From Planctomycetia bacterium (GTDB lineage: Bacteria > Planctomycetota > Planctomycetia > Pirellulales > UBA1268), in the NCBI GenBank assembly GCA_021414115.1, contig JAIOPD010000097.1, positions 1-64,000 on the forward strand: 64,000 bases of DNA. The letters are read 5' to 3'. This document shows positions 52,722 through 63,077 of the stretch, in pieces. Within the stretch, counting starts at the first letter, position 1, and each line of letters begins with the position of its first letter. Position numbers and translations under genes: made by a program. The notes under the pieces are model-generated. The model was not told the origin of the DNA. It was given only the letters and a program-made list of their open reading frames with translations, and did not search any database.

Positions 52722-53348
52722 TCACGACCCTGAGCCGCTCCGAAAAACGTCTTCGGCGACCATCGTTCGACCGGTGCGGCCGAGGTCGTCGAGCGTGCGA
52801 CGCTGGCCCACCGTGTGCCACGGCGTGACATCCGACAACTCCGGCATGATCTCGAGGATCTGTTCGATCAGCATCGTCACCATCCGGCCCACCGGCTGTC
52901 CCTCCGTGCGCTCGCGGATCGCTGCGGCGGTCTTCATGAGCTTCACCATCCTTGACCGCTCGAGCACCGGGCCCGACAGCTGATCATCGCCCTCGACGAG
53001 CAGTTCGGCGACCGGCACCTCCAGCACCTGCTGCCAGCGAAGCAGGTCGGAGAGCCGCAGGTCGCATTCGGGCTGCTCCTGATGCCGCACCACGGGCAGC
53101 GACATGCCGAGCCGGCGGGCGACGTTGCGGAGCGTGACCCCTTGCCGCTGCCGCACCTCGGCGATGCGGTGCAGCGAGGGCTTCGGCTCCCGCAACCCGC
53201 GCCGTTCACGTGTCAAAGAGCCGGCGTCGAACTCGGCGCGTGCCACGTCGGAATGCTCCGTGTCTGCGACCGCACGGGGATCGTCGTAGCCGGGTTCGGA
53301 GTCGTCGAAGTCGTCGCGGCAAATCCGATCGCAATCAACGGTGGCCAT
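52722..53348 (-). CDS. XRE-family helix-turn-helix regulator
   Basis: A 208-residue DNA-binding protein. The HTH lies at about residues 60-115 (LHRIAEVRQRQGVTLRNVARRLGMSL, then RWQQVLEVPVAELLVEG). The N-terminal 50 residues are acidic, and the C-terminal part (about 130-208) is helical with a possible dimer helix (MVTMLIEQILEIMPEL). The target is unknown. It stands alone, with a 426-base repeat-filled spacer upstream. Confidence 0.75.
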   Translation of the reverse strand: MATVDCDRICRDDFDDSEPGYDDPRAVADTEHSDVARAEFDAGSLTRERRGLREPKPSLHRIAEVRQRQGVTLRNVARRLGMSLPVVRHQEQPECDLRLSDLLRWQQVLEVPVAELLVEGDDQLSGPVLERSRMVKLMKTAAAIRERTEGQPVGRMVTMLIEQILEIMPELSDVTPWHTVGQRRTLDDLGRTGRTMVAEDVFRSGSGS

Positions 53349-53506
53349 GGGCGGTCCTCCGAACGTGGTACGCGTGTCCGCTACGCCGTGTGGAGGCTGA
53401 AGGCCTGATCCTTCTCGTCGTCGCGGTGCATGGACATACGCGGCTCGCGGTCAAAGCGTTCACTCGGCCGAAAAGTTTTTTTGGCCGAGCCAGTTTTTTC
53501 GTGGGG

Positions 53507-53551
53507 CGGACGCCATATTCCCGGCGCGTGCGCTTGGGGCTTCCCGACGGG
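53507..53551 (+). repeat. Dispersed repeat, partial copy B
   Basis: Matches the right third of copy C (gcgtgcgcttggggcttccc), directly upstream of it, in the same orientation. Confidence 0.5.
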
Positions 53552-53564
53552 ATGCGGGACGCTC

Positions 53565-53679
53565 GGGAAGCCCGGAGCGCAAGCGACGGGTATCCGGGTG
53601 GCATGTCGTGCGGACACCGACGAACGAAACGGGGTGGAGGGCGTATTCCCCGCGCGTGCGCTTGGGGCTTCCCGACGGG
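53565..53679 (+). repeat. Dispersed ~115-bp repeat, copy C
   Basis: Full-length copy, inverted relative to copy A at 47692-47805. Both lie in intergenic spacers of the core side, none inside the island. Confidence 0.6.
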
Positions 53680-53774
53680 TTCCCCGTGCAGCCGGTCGTG
53701 GTAGCCTGCTGTCTCGGTGGCCGATCCTGCCGGTGGTGGCGGATCGACTCCACCGACTCCCTGCGGCTCTCCTC

Positions 53775-54770
53775 ATGGCCAGTGATCCAGCGACTCTCAG
53801 CCACGCTCACGCCGCACTCCGCACCGCCGTCGCGTGGAAGGACCTCCCGGGCCACGGGGTGCTCCTGGCCACCGGCCGCGACGCCGTCCGGTTCGTGGAC
53901 AACTTCACCACGGCCGCCCTCTCACGACTGGACGTGGGCCAGGGCGCCGAGGGTTTCTTCACCGATTCGCGAGGCTGGGTGATCGCGTTGGCGAGCATCC
54001 TTCGCACCGCCGACGGGCTCTGGATCGACGCCGCCCCCGGGACCGCGCCGCGACTCCGAGATCATCTGGAGCATTACCACATTCGCGAGGACGTGGCGCT
54101 CGCCGATGCGTCGGCCGACCGCGCGAGCGTGCTCATCGCCGGTCCTCGGTCAGCTGACTGGATCGCCGCGCGCGCCGCTGCCCCGGTGCCGGCGCGACTC
54201 TTCGATCATGTCGGCATTCTGCTCGGGGGCATCGACGTGCATCTCGCCCGGATGGACTGGTGCGGGCCCGATTGTTTTCTCGTGCAACTCGCCGCGACGG
54301 ACGAACACGCCTTCCGACAGTGGCTCGAGGCCGAAGGCCTTCCCCGGGCGGATGCGGCCGCCTTCGAGTGTGCGCGGATCGAAAACCGTTATCCGCTGCC
54401 CGGCGACATTCCCGACAAGACCCTTCCCCAGGAACTCGATCGGACGGCGCGGGCGATCTCGTTCACGAAAGGCTGCTATCTCGGTCAGGAGACGGTGGCC
54501 CGTCTCGATGCTCTCGGCCACGTGAACCGCACGCTCGCGCTCGTCGCCATCGAGGGCCCGCCGCCACCGGCAGGCACGCCCGTGACCTGGGGCGACGAGG
54601 TCGTCGGCACGATGACGTCGTCATGCCCGTCAGCCGCCGGCGCTGGAGCCATCGGACTTGCGATCCTGCACCGCAAGTCGCTTGCCGGTCCCCTGGCGGT
54701 GCAGGGCCGCGTCGCTCACGTCGTCACGCGACCGGCGGCGCATGATGCAGCCACGCTGAGGGGCTCGTGA
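53775..54770 (+). CDS. ygfZ: Folate-binding YgfZ/GcvT-like protein
   Basis: A 331-residue protein of the YgfZ/IbA57 group, which uses tetrahydrofolate to support maturation or repair of iron-sulfur enzymes. The diagnostic motif KGCYLGQE is at residues 232-239. The GcvT-like fold is visible in FVDNFTTAALSRL and in RIENRYPLPGDIPDKTLPQE. The ATG at 53775 gives the family length. An upstream open frame runs through the repeat spacer and is rejected. The stop overlaps the Nudix gene start by one base. Confidence 0.88.
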   Translation: MASDPATLSHAHAALRTAVAWKDLPGHGVLLATGRDAVRFVDNFTTAALSRLDVGQGAEGFFTDSRGWVIALASILRTADGLWIDAAPGTAPRLRDHLEHYHIREDVALADASADRASVLIAGPRSADWIAARAAAPVPARLFDHVGILLGGIDVHLARMDWCGPDCFLVQLAATDEHAFRQWLEAEGLPRADAAAFECARIENRYPLPGDIPDKTLPQELDRTARAISFTKGCYLGQETVARLDALGHVNRTLALVAIEGPPPPAGTPVTWGDEVVGTMTSSCPSAAGAGAIGLAILHRKSLAGPLAVQGRVAHVVTRPAAHDAATLRGS

Positions 54771-55309
54771 TGGCCGATGAGACCGATCCCGACGAACTCT
54801 TGCTCGAAACCCGCCGCTTCGCGGTGGTGCGACGGCGGGAACGATTCGCCGATGGCACCTCCCGCACCCGCGAGGTGGTGCTCCATCCCGGCAGCGTGGT
54901 CGTGGTGCCGATGGTGTCGCCCGCCCGTGTCTGCCTCGTCGAGGTCGTCCGCGCGGCGGTCGGTACGACGCTCCTCGAGCTGCCTGCAGGCACGCTCGAC
55001 CGCGAGGAATCGCTCGCCGATGCTGCGCGCCGCGAGCTGATCGAGGAGACGGGCTACCGCGCCGGGCGAATCGAGCCGGCCGGATCGTTCTGGATGTCGC
55101 CCGGCATCCTCCGCGAACGGATGCACCTGTTCGTGGCGGAGGATCTTGTGGCCGGGCCACAGGCCCTCGAACCCGGGGAGCAGATCGAGACACGGGTCGT
55201 CGATTGGGACGAAGCGGTGGCCATGTGCGGCGACGGCCGGATCGACGACGCCAAGACGATCGCCGCCATCCTGCTCGTGGATGCCCGTCGCCACGGTCGA
55301 TGCGTCTGA
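54770..55309 (+). CDS. Nudix hydrolase, ADP-ribose pyrophosphatase type
   Basis: A 179-residue hydrolase. The Nudix box runs from Gly74 to Tyr96 (GTLDREES...RRELIEETGY), with all catalytic glutamates. The preceding LELPAG and the following SPGILRERMHLFVAEDL fit ADP-ribose/NDP-sugar pyrophosphatases. It is translationally coupled to ygfZ (A of TGA shared with ATG). Confidence 0.85.
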   Translation: MADETDPDELLLETRRFAVVRRRERFADGTSRTREVVLHPGSVVVVPMVSPARVCLVEVVRAAVGTTLLELPAGTLDREESLADAARRELIEETGYRAGRIEPAGSFWMSPGILRERMHLFVAEDLVAGPQALEPGEQIETRVVDWDEAVAMCGDGRIDDAKTIAAILLVDARRHGRCV

Positions 55310-55322
55310 GGTTCAGACGTCC

Positions 55323-56348
55323 TTATCGCGGAATCTCGTCGCCGCTTCCGGCCGCTGCGCGTCGCGAACGGTCGATCAGGAGCAGCACGCCGCCAACCAT
55401 ACCGGTGAGGACGGTGCTCAGTCCCCAGAGCAGCGCGATGGCCACTCCCTGTGCTCCGGGCACGCCCTGCTCCGCGAGCAGATACGACATCGCGTTTTCA
55501 CGAACGCCAAACCCGCCGATGCTGATCGGGAGCACCATCGCGAGGGCGACCAGCGGCACGACCGAGAACCACAGCGACAGCGGCTGGTCGACGCCGAGCG
55601 CCCGGCCGCTGAACGCCACCGCCACGGCCCCCCCCATCTGCACGACGAAACTCCAGGCGACGGCCTTCGCGATCAGGCTGGGCCGCTGCTGGTAGGGCAA
55701 GAGCTGTGCCAGGAAGCCGCGGGCCGGATGCGGCGCCGGAAATGCGGCGATCAGGCGGTCGAGAAACGAGACGACCACGAGGAACACCGCCAGCGCGAGT
55801 GCAAGCAGCGCTGTTGCGACGACCAGTGTGGCCGGCAGGCCAAGCGCGTATTTTCGGGCCGCGAGGGCGGCGCCGCCGAGCACCGCCAGCGCCGAGAGAC
55901 CCGTGAGCCGGTCGGCGACGACCGAACAGCCCGCCAGCAGCCGCCGCGGTGTCGTCTCGCCGATGCGGTATGCCTTGACGACGTCGCCGCCAATCGACGA
56001 TGGCAGGCAAAGGTTGAAAAACATTCCTTCAAAAAACTGCAGCACGAAGAAACGCCGCGGGAAGTCGAAGCCGAGCGGTCGGGCCAGTTCGGCCCAGCGG
56101 ATACCCGCCACCACCTGCACGAGCAGACCGGTGACGAGCCCGAGAGTCCACCACGACCAATCGGCCTTGGCCATCACCGTCCACATCCCAGCCTTGACCC
56201 GGCCATCGACATCCTTGTCGTGCCAATCGATGCCGCTGAGTGCATACGCCATCAGGGTCGCGGTCGCCGCGAGCCGCAGGACCATGGTCAACCACGGGGG
56301 CAGCGCGAACCGTTTCGCGGCGACGGGATTGGATTCGATCGCTTCCAT
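55323..56348 (-). CDS. LPG-synthase-type (flippase-like) membrane protein
   Basis: A 341-residue membrane protein with about eight segments, of the lysylphosphatidylglycerol synthase transmembrane (UPF0104/AglD) family. Signature segments are FFNLCLPSSIGGDVVKAYR near residue 110 and ISIGGFGVRENAMSYLLAEQG near 275. Members without the soluble synthetase domain, such as this one, are linked to lipid or polyprenyl-sugar translocation. It is convergent with the Nudix gene, with 13 bases between the stops. Confidence 0.8.
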   Translation of the reverse strand: MEAIESNPVAAKRFALPPWLTMVLRLAATATLMAYALSGIDWHDKDVDGRVKAGMWTVMAKADWSWWTLGLVTGLLVQVVAGIRWAELARPLGFDFPRRFFVLQFFEGMFFNLCLPSSIGGDVVKAYRIGETTPRRLLAGCSVVADRLTGLSALAVLGGAALAARKYALGLPATLVVATALLALALAVFLVVVSFLDRLIAAFPAPHPARGFLAQLLPYQQRPSLIAKAVAWSFVVQMGGAVAVAFSGRALGVDQPLSLWFSVVPLVALAMVLPISIGGFGVRENAMSYLLAEQGVPGAQGVAIALLWGLSTVLTGMVGGVLLLIDRSRRAAAGSGDEIPR

Positions 56349-56471
56349 GAACCTCGAGTCGTACGCCGCATGGACGTCCGTCCGCCAGATGCCGGCGGTG
56401 GATGAATCCCGGCGGCGAGGCGGGTACCCTACACGAAATCACGGCCACAGGCCCATCGGACCCCTTCAACC

Positions 56472-57401
56472 ATGCCGTTCACCGCCCCCTGGATCGTTCA
56501 TTTTCCGGGGGCGGAGATCGCCACGGTCACGCTGGCCTTTGCGTGGGGGGCAACGGTCGGCAGCTTCATCAATGTGGTGGTCCATCGGCTGCCCCGCGGC
56601 GAATCGCCGGTCAGCGGACGGTCGCATTGCCCGAAGTGCGGGTCCGCGATTCGCGCCCGTGACAACGTGCCCGTCCTTGGCTGGCTGCTCCTCCGCGGCC
56701 GCTGCCGTGACTGCGACGCGGCAATCTCGCCGCGATATCCGCTGGTCGAGGCGGCCTGCGGCGCGCTCACCGCCGCGGTCGCGGCCGCCGAACTCGTCGG
56801 GGGCGGCCGCTGGCTGCCGCTGCTCGCAGACGCCTCCGGCCGCGGCATCGATCGCCTCTTGCTCCTGGGGGACTGGCCGCTGCTGATTTCGTGTGGTCTG
56901 CACGCCGCGATCCTGATGACGATGCTCGCCTGGAGCCTGCTCGCCGTGGAATGCGGGTCGCTCGCCTGCCGGGGATCGGCTGCGGCAATCGTCGGCGTGA
57001 TCCTGGTCGTGGTCGTGACGCCGCTGGCCGGGCCGGTGGGGGTGTTGCCCGACGGCGGTTCGTGGCCGCCATCGTCTCCCCCTTGGCCGACACTCGTAGC
57101 CTCGGTCGCCGGCGTTGCCCTCGGTGCCGTCGCGGGTCGACTCACGGGGGGCGTCGTCGACGGATGCTGCCTCGCACTCCTGGGCGCGGCCCTCGGCTGG
57201 CAAGCCGTAGTGGTCGTAACGGTTGGAACATCCGCCATCCGGTGGGTGACGACGGCTGTCGGCGCGGCATCGAACCGCCGCCCGCATCCCGGCGCCCCCG
57301 GGATTCCGGCGATTGTCACCGCGGCGGCGGTTCAGATTCTCTGCTGGCACCCGATCCTGACGGCCTGGCGGCATGTCATCCGGTTCATGGGCGGCTCATG
57401 A
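56472..57401 (+). CDS. Divergent prepilin peptidase (A24-like), catalytic site altered
   Basis: A 309-residue membrane protein that begins like a PilD prepilin peptidase: [15 protein letters not shown], then the two CxxC pairs (Cys53, Cys56, Cys78, Cys81) and [13 protein letters not shown]. About six membrane segments follow. In the A24 domain the first catalytic aspartate, normally in a DxxxxxxPD context, is not found ([11 protein letters not shown] stands there). The second site reads [18 protein letters not shown] in place of GxGDxKL. It may be inactive, or may use an altered site. A pseudopilin (DUF1559) is the expected substrate type. Confidence 0.65.
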   Translation: MPFTAPWIVHFPGAEIATVTLAFAWGATVGSFINVVVHRLPRGESPVSGRSHCPKCGSAIRARDNVPVLGWLLLRGRCRDCDAAISPRYPLVEAACGALTAAVAAAELVGGGRWLPLLADASGRGIDRLLLLGDWPLLISCGLHAAILMTMLAWSLLAVECGSLACRGSAAAIVGVILVVVVTPLAGPVGVLPDGGSWPPSSPPWPTLVASVAGVALGAVAGRLTGGVVDGCCLALLGAALGWQAVVVVTVGTSAIRWVTTAVGAASNRRPHPGAPGIPAIVTAAAVQILCWHPILTAWRHVIRFMGGS

Positions 57402-57498
57402 GCCGCCGGTTTAACCACTGGCTTTTGGAACCAACGCATGAAATCGCTTTCCGCCCCGTGTATGATTGGGGATCGTCGATGGGCACTGGTTCTGCCGT

Positions 57499-58668
57499 AT
57501 GAGTTTTCCTTCTCCCATCGTGCCGGTGAATCGCGGGCCGCTCGTCGGCCCCCGGGATGACGACTCGCGCATGCCGCCGGCCCCCGACAGGCCGACCGCC
57601 GCGATCAATCCCGACGAAGGTCTCGTCGAGGGTGCCCTTCGCCGCGTCAAGGAGTTTGCCGCCGACATGCGGTCGCCGGACCAGCGGATGCCGTGGATCG
57701 TGGTCGCGGTGCTCTCCGGATTGCTGATCTACAGCTACTGGCCGGGCCTGATGAACGCCCGGTCGAGTTGGGACAACCCGCAATACCAGCACGGCTGGAT
57801 CGTGCCGGTCTTCGCAGTGCTCATGATCTTCTGGTGGCGAATGCCGGTCACCGAAGTGACTCCCTCGGCGCGTGCCGCAGGAATCGGTTTCCTTGTGGCG
57901 AGTTTCGTCGCCCGGCTGTGGTGCGCCAACTTCCGGATCGTCACCCTCGACATGTACACGTTCGTACCGGCACTGATGGGTGTCTTCCTCCTCGCCGGTG
58001 GCTGGAGCATGTTTCGCTGGTCGTGGGCGCCGATCGCCACCCTGATCTTCATGTATCCGCTGCCCGACGAGGCGACCCGCTACCTGCTCGGCCCGCTCCA
58101 GACCCTGGCAACGATCCTCAGCACCTACGCCTTGCAGACGATCGGACTCGACGCCTACCGCGATGGCAATCGGATCATCCTCGGCGACGGCCAGGTACTC
58201 GGCGTGGTCGACGCTTGCAGCGGCCTGAAGATGCTGACGATCTTCATTTGGCTTGCCGTGATGCTGATGCTGGTCGGCGGTCTTGAATGGTGGGAAAACC
58301 TCGTGATCGCGGCCAGCGCGATCCCGATCGCCTTGGTGTGCAACGCCTTCCGCATCACAACCGTGGGTGTGATGTACAACTTCAACTCCTCCCTGGCGGA
58401 AGGCTTCCACGACAGCCTGCCGGCGGCCCTGTTGATGATGGTGCTGGCCGTCGGCTTCCTCGTGCTCGAAATGAAAGTGCTTTCCTATCTGGTGGTGACC
58501 GAAGACACGGCCCCCATGGCGATGCGCGGGGTCAGTCCCGCGCGGCCTCCGACGGGCCCCGTGGCCCCACCGGCGAAACATGCTGCCTTTCCGCTGATTC
58601 CGGGGGCAAACCTCGGCCAGAAACGTACCGATCAGCCGCCTCCGGAACCTGGCGGAAAAATGGGCTAA
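57499..58668 (+). CDS. Exosortase
   Basis: A 389-residue membrane transpeptidase of the exosortase/archaeosortase family. It cuts PEP-CTERM tails and passes the protein to the cell surface. The catalytic triad is present: Cys240 (VVDACSGLKML), Arg285 (NAFRIT) and His304 (EGFHDS). About eight membrane segments lie between residues 66 and 340. The first 60 residues and the last 50 (Pro-rich) are soluble extensions. The ATG at 57499 is used. The genes that follow are an exopolysaccharide kinase and EpsI, the usual partners. The giant protein at 18071 is a likely substrate. Confidence 0.9.
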   Translation: MSFPSPIVPVNRGPLVGPRDDDSRMPPAPDRPTAAINPDEGLVEGALRRVKEFAADMRSPDQRMPWIVVAVLSGLLIYSYWPGLMNARSSWDNPQYQHGWIVPVFAVLMIFWWRMPVTEVTPSARAAGIGFLVASFVARLWCANFRIVTLDMYTFVPALMGVFLLAGGWSMFRWSWAPIATLIFMYPLPDEATRYLLGPLQTLATILSTYALQTIGLDAYRDGNRIILGDGQVLGVVDACSGLKMLTIFIWLAVMLMLVGGLEWWENLVIAASAIPIALVCNAFRITTVGVMYNFNSSLAEGFHDSLPAALLMMVLAVGFLVLEMKVLSYLVVTEDTAPMAMRGVSPARPPTGPVAPPAKHAAFPLIPGANLGQKRTDQPPPEPGGKMG

Positions 58669-58787
58669 ACTGAAGAAATAGTCAGGACCCTTTTGGCAGA
58701 GTTCTCGCGTCAGGGATTTTTGGCCGTCTCGAGCCGCGGCACGATCCATCGCCACGGCGGCCCCGTAATGATGAAACGACGGACCAC

Positions 58788-61034
58788 ATGAGCGAGCCCC
58801 TCACTTCCATGGACGGACCAGCCGCCACCGTGCAGTCGCCCGTCCAGGGTGCGGGCATGCTCGCGCCGATCCGGGACTCCGTTCTCACGCCCTTTGGCAC
58901 GCAAGCTGCGCCGTCGCCCTACGGACCGTCCGGTGATCCCCTCGCGGGGGGCGTCGATTACAAGCGGGTCTGGCACGCCTTTCGCCGCCGCTGGCTGCCG
59001 GCCACGGCGCTTGGTCTCTTGCTGGCCACGACGGCCGCGATCCTGACGTGGCTCTTCCTGCCGCGTGGGTTCGAGGCCGTCGCCTGGCTCCGGGTCCGCG
59101 ACAAGTCGGGCATGTTCGCCGGAGGCGGACGTGACAACGCCGAGTACGAGGCCTATCGCAAGACGAATGTCGCGCTCATCAAGAGCCCGTTTGTGCTGCA
59201 GTCGGCACTCCGCCGGCCGGGGATCTCGGGCCTTCCGACCGTAGCCAACGAAGAGGATCCGGTCGGCTACCTGATGCGCAACATCCAGGTATCGGCTCCG
59301 ATGGAGTCGGAAGTCGTGCAGGTGAGGCTCCGCGGAGAAGACCCCCGGGAGGTCACGCAGCTCGTCAACGCGGTGACGACGGCATTCCTGAACGACGTCG
59401 TCAACAAGGAGAAGACCGAACGTCTTCAGCGGCGCGATTCACTGGAGCGGAAGTACAAGGAAAACATGGCCGAGGTCCGCAGCAGCCTCGACACCTACAA
59501 CAACCTGGCCAGGTCGTTGGGCACGTCCGACAGTTCCGAAGTGGCAACGCAACGCAGCCTGCTGCTCGATCACCTCGGCACGCTCCGCGCACAGATCAAC
59601 CAGGCGCAGCGTGACATCGCGCTCATCGATGCCGAGTTGGCCATCAACGACGCCAAGGACCGGGGCGAGATCTCGCCCGAGGAGGCTGTTTCCGAGGAGA
59701 CGATCGACGCGATGCTCCAGCGGGATCCACAGTTCGCGGAACTCCTCGAGCGGTTGTCGGCGATCGAGGAGTCGATGGCCTATCAGGCAGAACGCAGCGC
59801 CCGCGGCAGCAGCGACCCGGCCGTGAAGCGATTGGAATCGATGCGCGAGTCGATGACACGGAGGCTCGAGGATCGCAAGGAGGAGCTGCGGCCCCAGATC
59901 GTCGCGCAGCTTACGCTCGAGTCTTCGGGCCGGCGGACGGGCGGCACCATCGAGAGCCCCGTGATCCTGAAGATGCGGCGGGGACTGCTGGCCAACCAGC
60001 TCGACGTGGCGACGAAGGATTTCGACCGGATCGCCACCGAAGTGAAGAGCCTGGGTGCGGCCAACGCCGATCTCATGGCCCGCAAGCAGGAAATCGAACA
60101 GTTGATGAAGGTGACCGATCAGATGGGGATGCAACTCAACGCGACCGAAATCGACGTGAGCATGCCCAACCGCGTCGAACTCATCGAAGAGGCAAGCGTG
60201 CCGGAGGGGAGTGATGAGCTCTTCCGAACGATGCTGACCGTGCTGGCGGCGGGAGCAGGGCTCGTGCTCGGCGGTGGTGCCGTGGTGCTCTTCGAGTATC
60301 TCCGCGATCGGATGAGCACCGTCGAGGAGGTGCCTCAGCGGCTCGGCCTGCGGGTGATCGGCGCCGTGCCGCGGATCTCACGGTCGCGAAAGCGGCCCAA
60401 CGACGGCCACGTGGCCGAGTGCGTTGACGGCATCCGGGCCGTCATCACCCAGACGGGCCGCGAGGCTCCCAAGGTGATGCTCGTGACCAGTGCCGTCGAG
60501 CACGAGGGCAAGACCACGTTCGCCTCGCAGCTCGCGGCCAGCCTGGCCCGGTCGGGCAAGCGAACGCTGCTGCTCGACGGTGATCTCAGGCATCCCAACG
60601 TGCATCTGGCCCTCGGGCTCGACCTCCGTTCGGGATTTCCCGAACTGCTGCGTGGCGAGATCGGCCACGATGAGGCCGTGCAGCCCACCAGCATCGACGG
60701 CCTGTTTGCGGTGACGGGTGGCACCTGTGATTATGCCGCGATCACGTCGCTGTCGCGGCCGGAGACGGCCGCCGCGATCAAGCATTTCCGGGAGTCGTTC
60801 GACCACGTCGTCATCGATGCCGGACCGGTCCTCGCGTTTGCTGACGTGCTGCTCCTCGGCCAGTTGAGCGATCTCGCGATCGTCGTGACGATGCGCGACG
60901 TCAGCCGCGTGCCGCTGGTGAGCAGCGCCGTCGAACGGCTGCGGTCGGTGGGTGTTCGCGTGCTGGGGACGGTCGTCAACGGCGTGATCGATTCGGCGCC
61001 GCGGCGTCTCTACTCGTCGCCCGCCCCAGTCTGA
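58788..61034 (+). CDS. Wzc-like polysaccharide co-polymerase / BY-kinase
   Basis: A 748-residue membrane protein that joins a Wzz chain-length domain to a bacterial tyrosine-kinase domain. The first membrane segment is at about 73-92 and the second near 485-503. A long coiled coil lies between (about 200-425). The kinase has a Walker A variant (EHEGKTT near 572), Walker A' (LLLDGDLRHPNVH near 598) and Walker B (HVVIDAGPVLAF near 672). The C-terminus ends RRLYSSPAPV with one tyrosine, so the usual Tyr cluster is missing. It regulates polymer length and export. Confidence 0.88.
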   Translation: MSEPLTSMDGPAATVQSPVQGAGMLAPIRDSVLTPFGTQAAPSPYGPSGDPLAGGVDYKRVWHAFRRRWLPATALGLLLATTAAILTWLFLPRGFEAVAWLRVRDKSGMFAGGGRDNAEYEAYRKTNVALIKSPFVLQSALRRPGISGLPTVANEEDPVGYLMRNIQVSAPMESEVVQVRLRGEDPREVTQLVNAVTTAFLNDVVNKEKTERLQRRDSLERKYKENMAEVRSSLDTYNNLARSLGTSDSSEVATQRSLLLDHLGTLRAQINQAQRDIALIDAELAINDAKDRGEISPEEAVSEETIDAMLQRDPQFAELLERLSAIEESMAYQAERSARGSSDPAVKRLESMRESMTRRLEDRKEELRPQIVAQLTLESSGRRTGGTIESPVILKMRRGLLANQLDVATKDFDRIATEVKSLGAANADLMARKQEIEQLMKVTDQMGMQLNATEIDVSMPNRVELIEEASVPEGSDELFRTMLTVLAAGAGLVLGGGAVVLFEYLRDRMSTVEEVPQRLGLRVIGAVPRISRSRKRPNDGHVAECVDGIRAVITQTGREAPKVMLVTSAVEHEGKTTFASQLAASLARSGKRTLLLDGDLRHPNVHLALGLDLRSGFPELLRGEIGHDEAVQPTSIDGLFAVTGGTCDYAAITSLSRPETAAAIKHFRESFDHVVIDAGPVLAFADVLLLGQLSDLAIVVTMRDVSRVPLVSSAVERLRSVGVRVLGTVVNGVIDSAPRRLYSSPAPV

Positions 61035-61079
61035 ATGTGTCGGCGGTCGTCTACTTGATCGAGGGGAGGGGAAAGCGTC

Positions 61080-61871
61080 GTGAAGACATCCACGTCGGGA
61101 TTGCTCACGCTCGCCGGTGCCACACTGCTCGTGGTGGGCGTCACCGTCGTTCAGGGCCTGTGGACGGAGCGGTGGAAAGACCGTCGCGTCAGCAAGGAAC
61201 TGGAAAACGCTGCCACGCTGCTCGAGAAGACGTTTCCGGAGAGCTTCGGTAACTGGAGCATGGAGCGGGATCTCGAGGGTGACGCGAAGGAACTGGAACG
61301 TGCCGGCGCGGTGGGACACATCTCCCGGCTGTACCGTAACAAACGCACGAAGGCTCGGGTCTCGGCCTTCGTGGTCTGCGCGCGGCCCCACGACGCTTCG
61401 GGCCACACTCCCGACCGTTGCTATCCCGGCGCCGGCTTCGAGATCGGCGAGGCGGAGCATCGGCAGACGATTCCTCTGCCCGACGGCCGGTTGGCGGAAA
61501 CCTTCACCGGCACCTTTCGCAAGACGGGACAGACGCTCCGCATCTTCTGGACCTACGGGATTCGTGACGCCGCCAGCATCGAGAAAGAGGACGTCGCCAC
61601 GAGAAGAGCGTGGATCGCGCCGCAGATCGCCCGCATTGCACTGGCGGGCGAACCGGCCGTCTACAAGCTCTACGCGATCGTTGACGAGACGCGGCTGAGC
61701 AGCACGCAGTCGATGGTGGAATGTGAGGATTTCCTCGCCAACCTCCTGCCCGCCCTCGATGCCGCCATGGCTGGCAAGGAGAACGCTCCAGGGCCGGCCT
61801 CCGACGGCGCTCCCCCGGCCGCTGACGAGACGACTCCCCGCCCCCAGGAAACGGCCGGTCCTGTTGGCTGA
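61080..61871 (+). CDS. EpsI/DUF3485 exosortase-associated protein
   Basis: A 263-residue protein with an N-terminal membrane anchor (residues 8-27). The EpsI domain contains the family motif HTPDRCYPGAGFEI near residue 103. A Pro/Glu-rich tail (about 230-263) follows. EpsI-type proteins act with exosortases and exopolysaccharide export, often fused to the exosortase; here it is separate. The GTG at 61080 is used (GAGGGGAAAG upstream). Confidence 0.85.
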   Translation: MKTSTSGLLTLAGATLLVVGVTVVQGLWTERWKDRRVSKELENAATLLEKTFPESFGNWSMERDLEGDAKELERAGAVGHISRLYRNKRTKARVSAFVVCARPHDASGHTPDRCYPGAGFEIGEAEHRQTIPLPDGRLAETFTGTFRKTGQTLRIFWTYGIRDAASIEKEDVATRRAWIAPQIARIALAGEPAVYKLYAIVDETRLSSTQSMVECEDFLANLLPALDAAMAGKENAPGPASDGAPPAADETTPRPQETAGPVG

Positions 61872-61959
61872 AGCGGAGCCGGTGCCCTCTCCGATCCGAG
61901 GGGGGCGCGGCCCCGTTGGTGTGATCCGGGGGATCGGATAGCGTCTGGACGCGATCTGA

Positions 61960-63060
<1,101 letters not shown>

Positions 63061-63077
63061 AGACAGCCTCGACGGGC

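Larger units (their letters stand above)
53349..53774. other. Spacer of 426 bases with dispersed repeats
   Basis: No gene is seen. It contains a partial (53507-53551) and a full (53565-53679) copy of the dispersed repeat. There is also a short hairpin, ctcggcc / ggccgag (53463-53489), with T runs in its loop and after it, which could act as a terminator. Confidence 0.5.
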
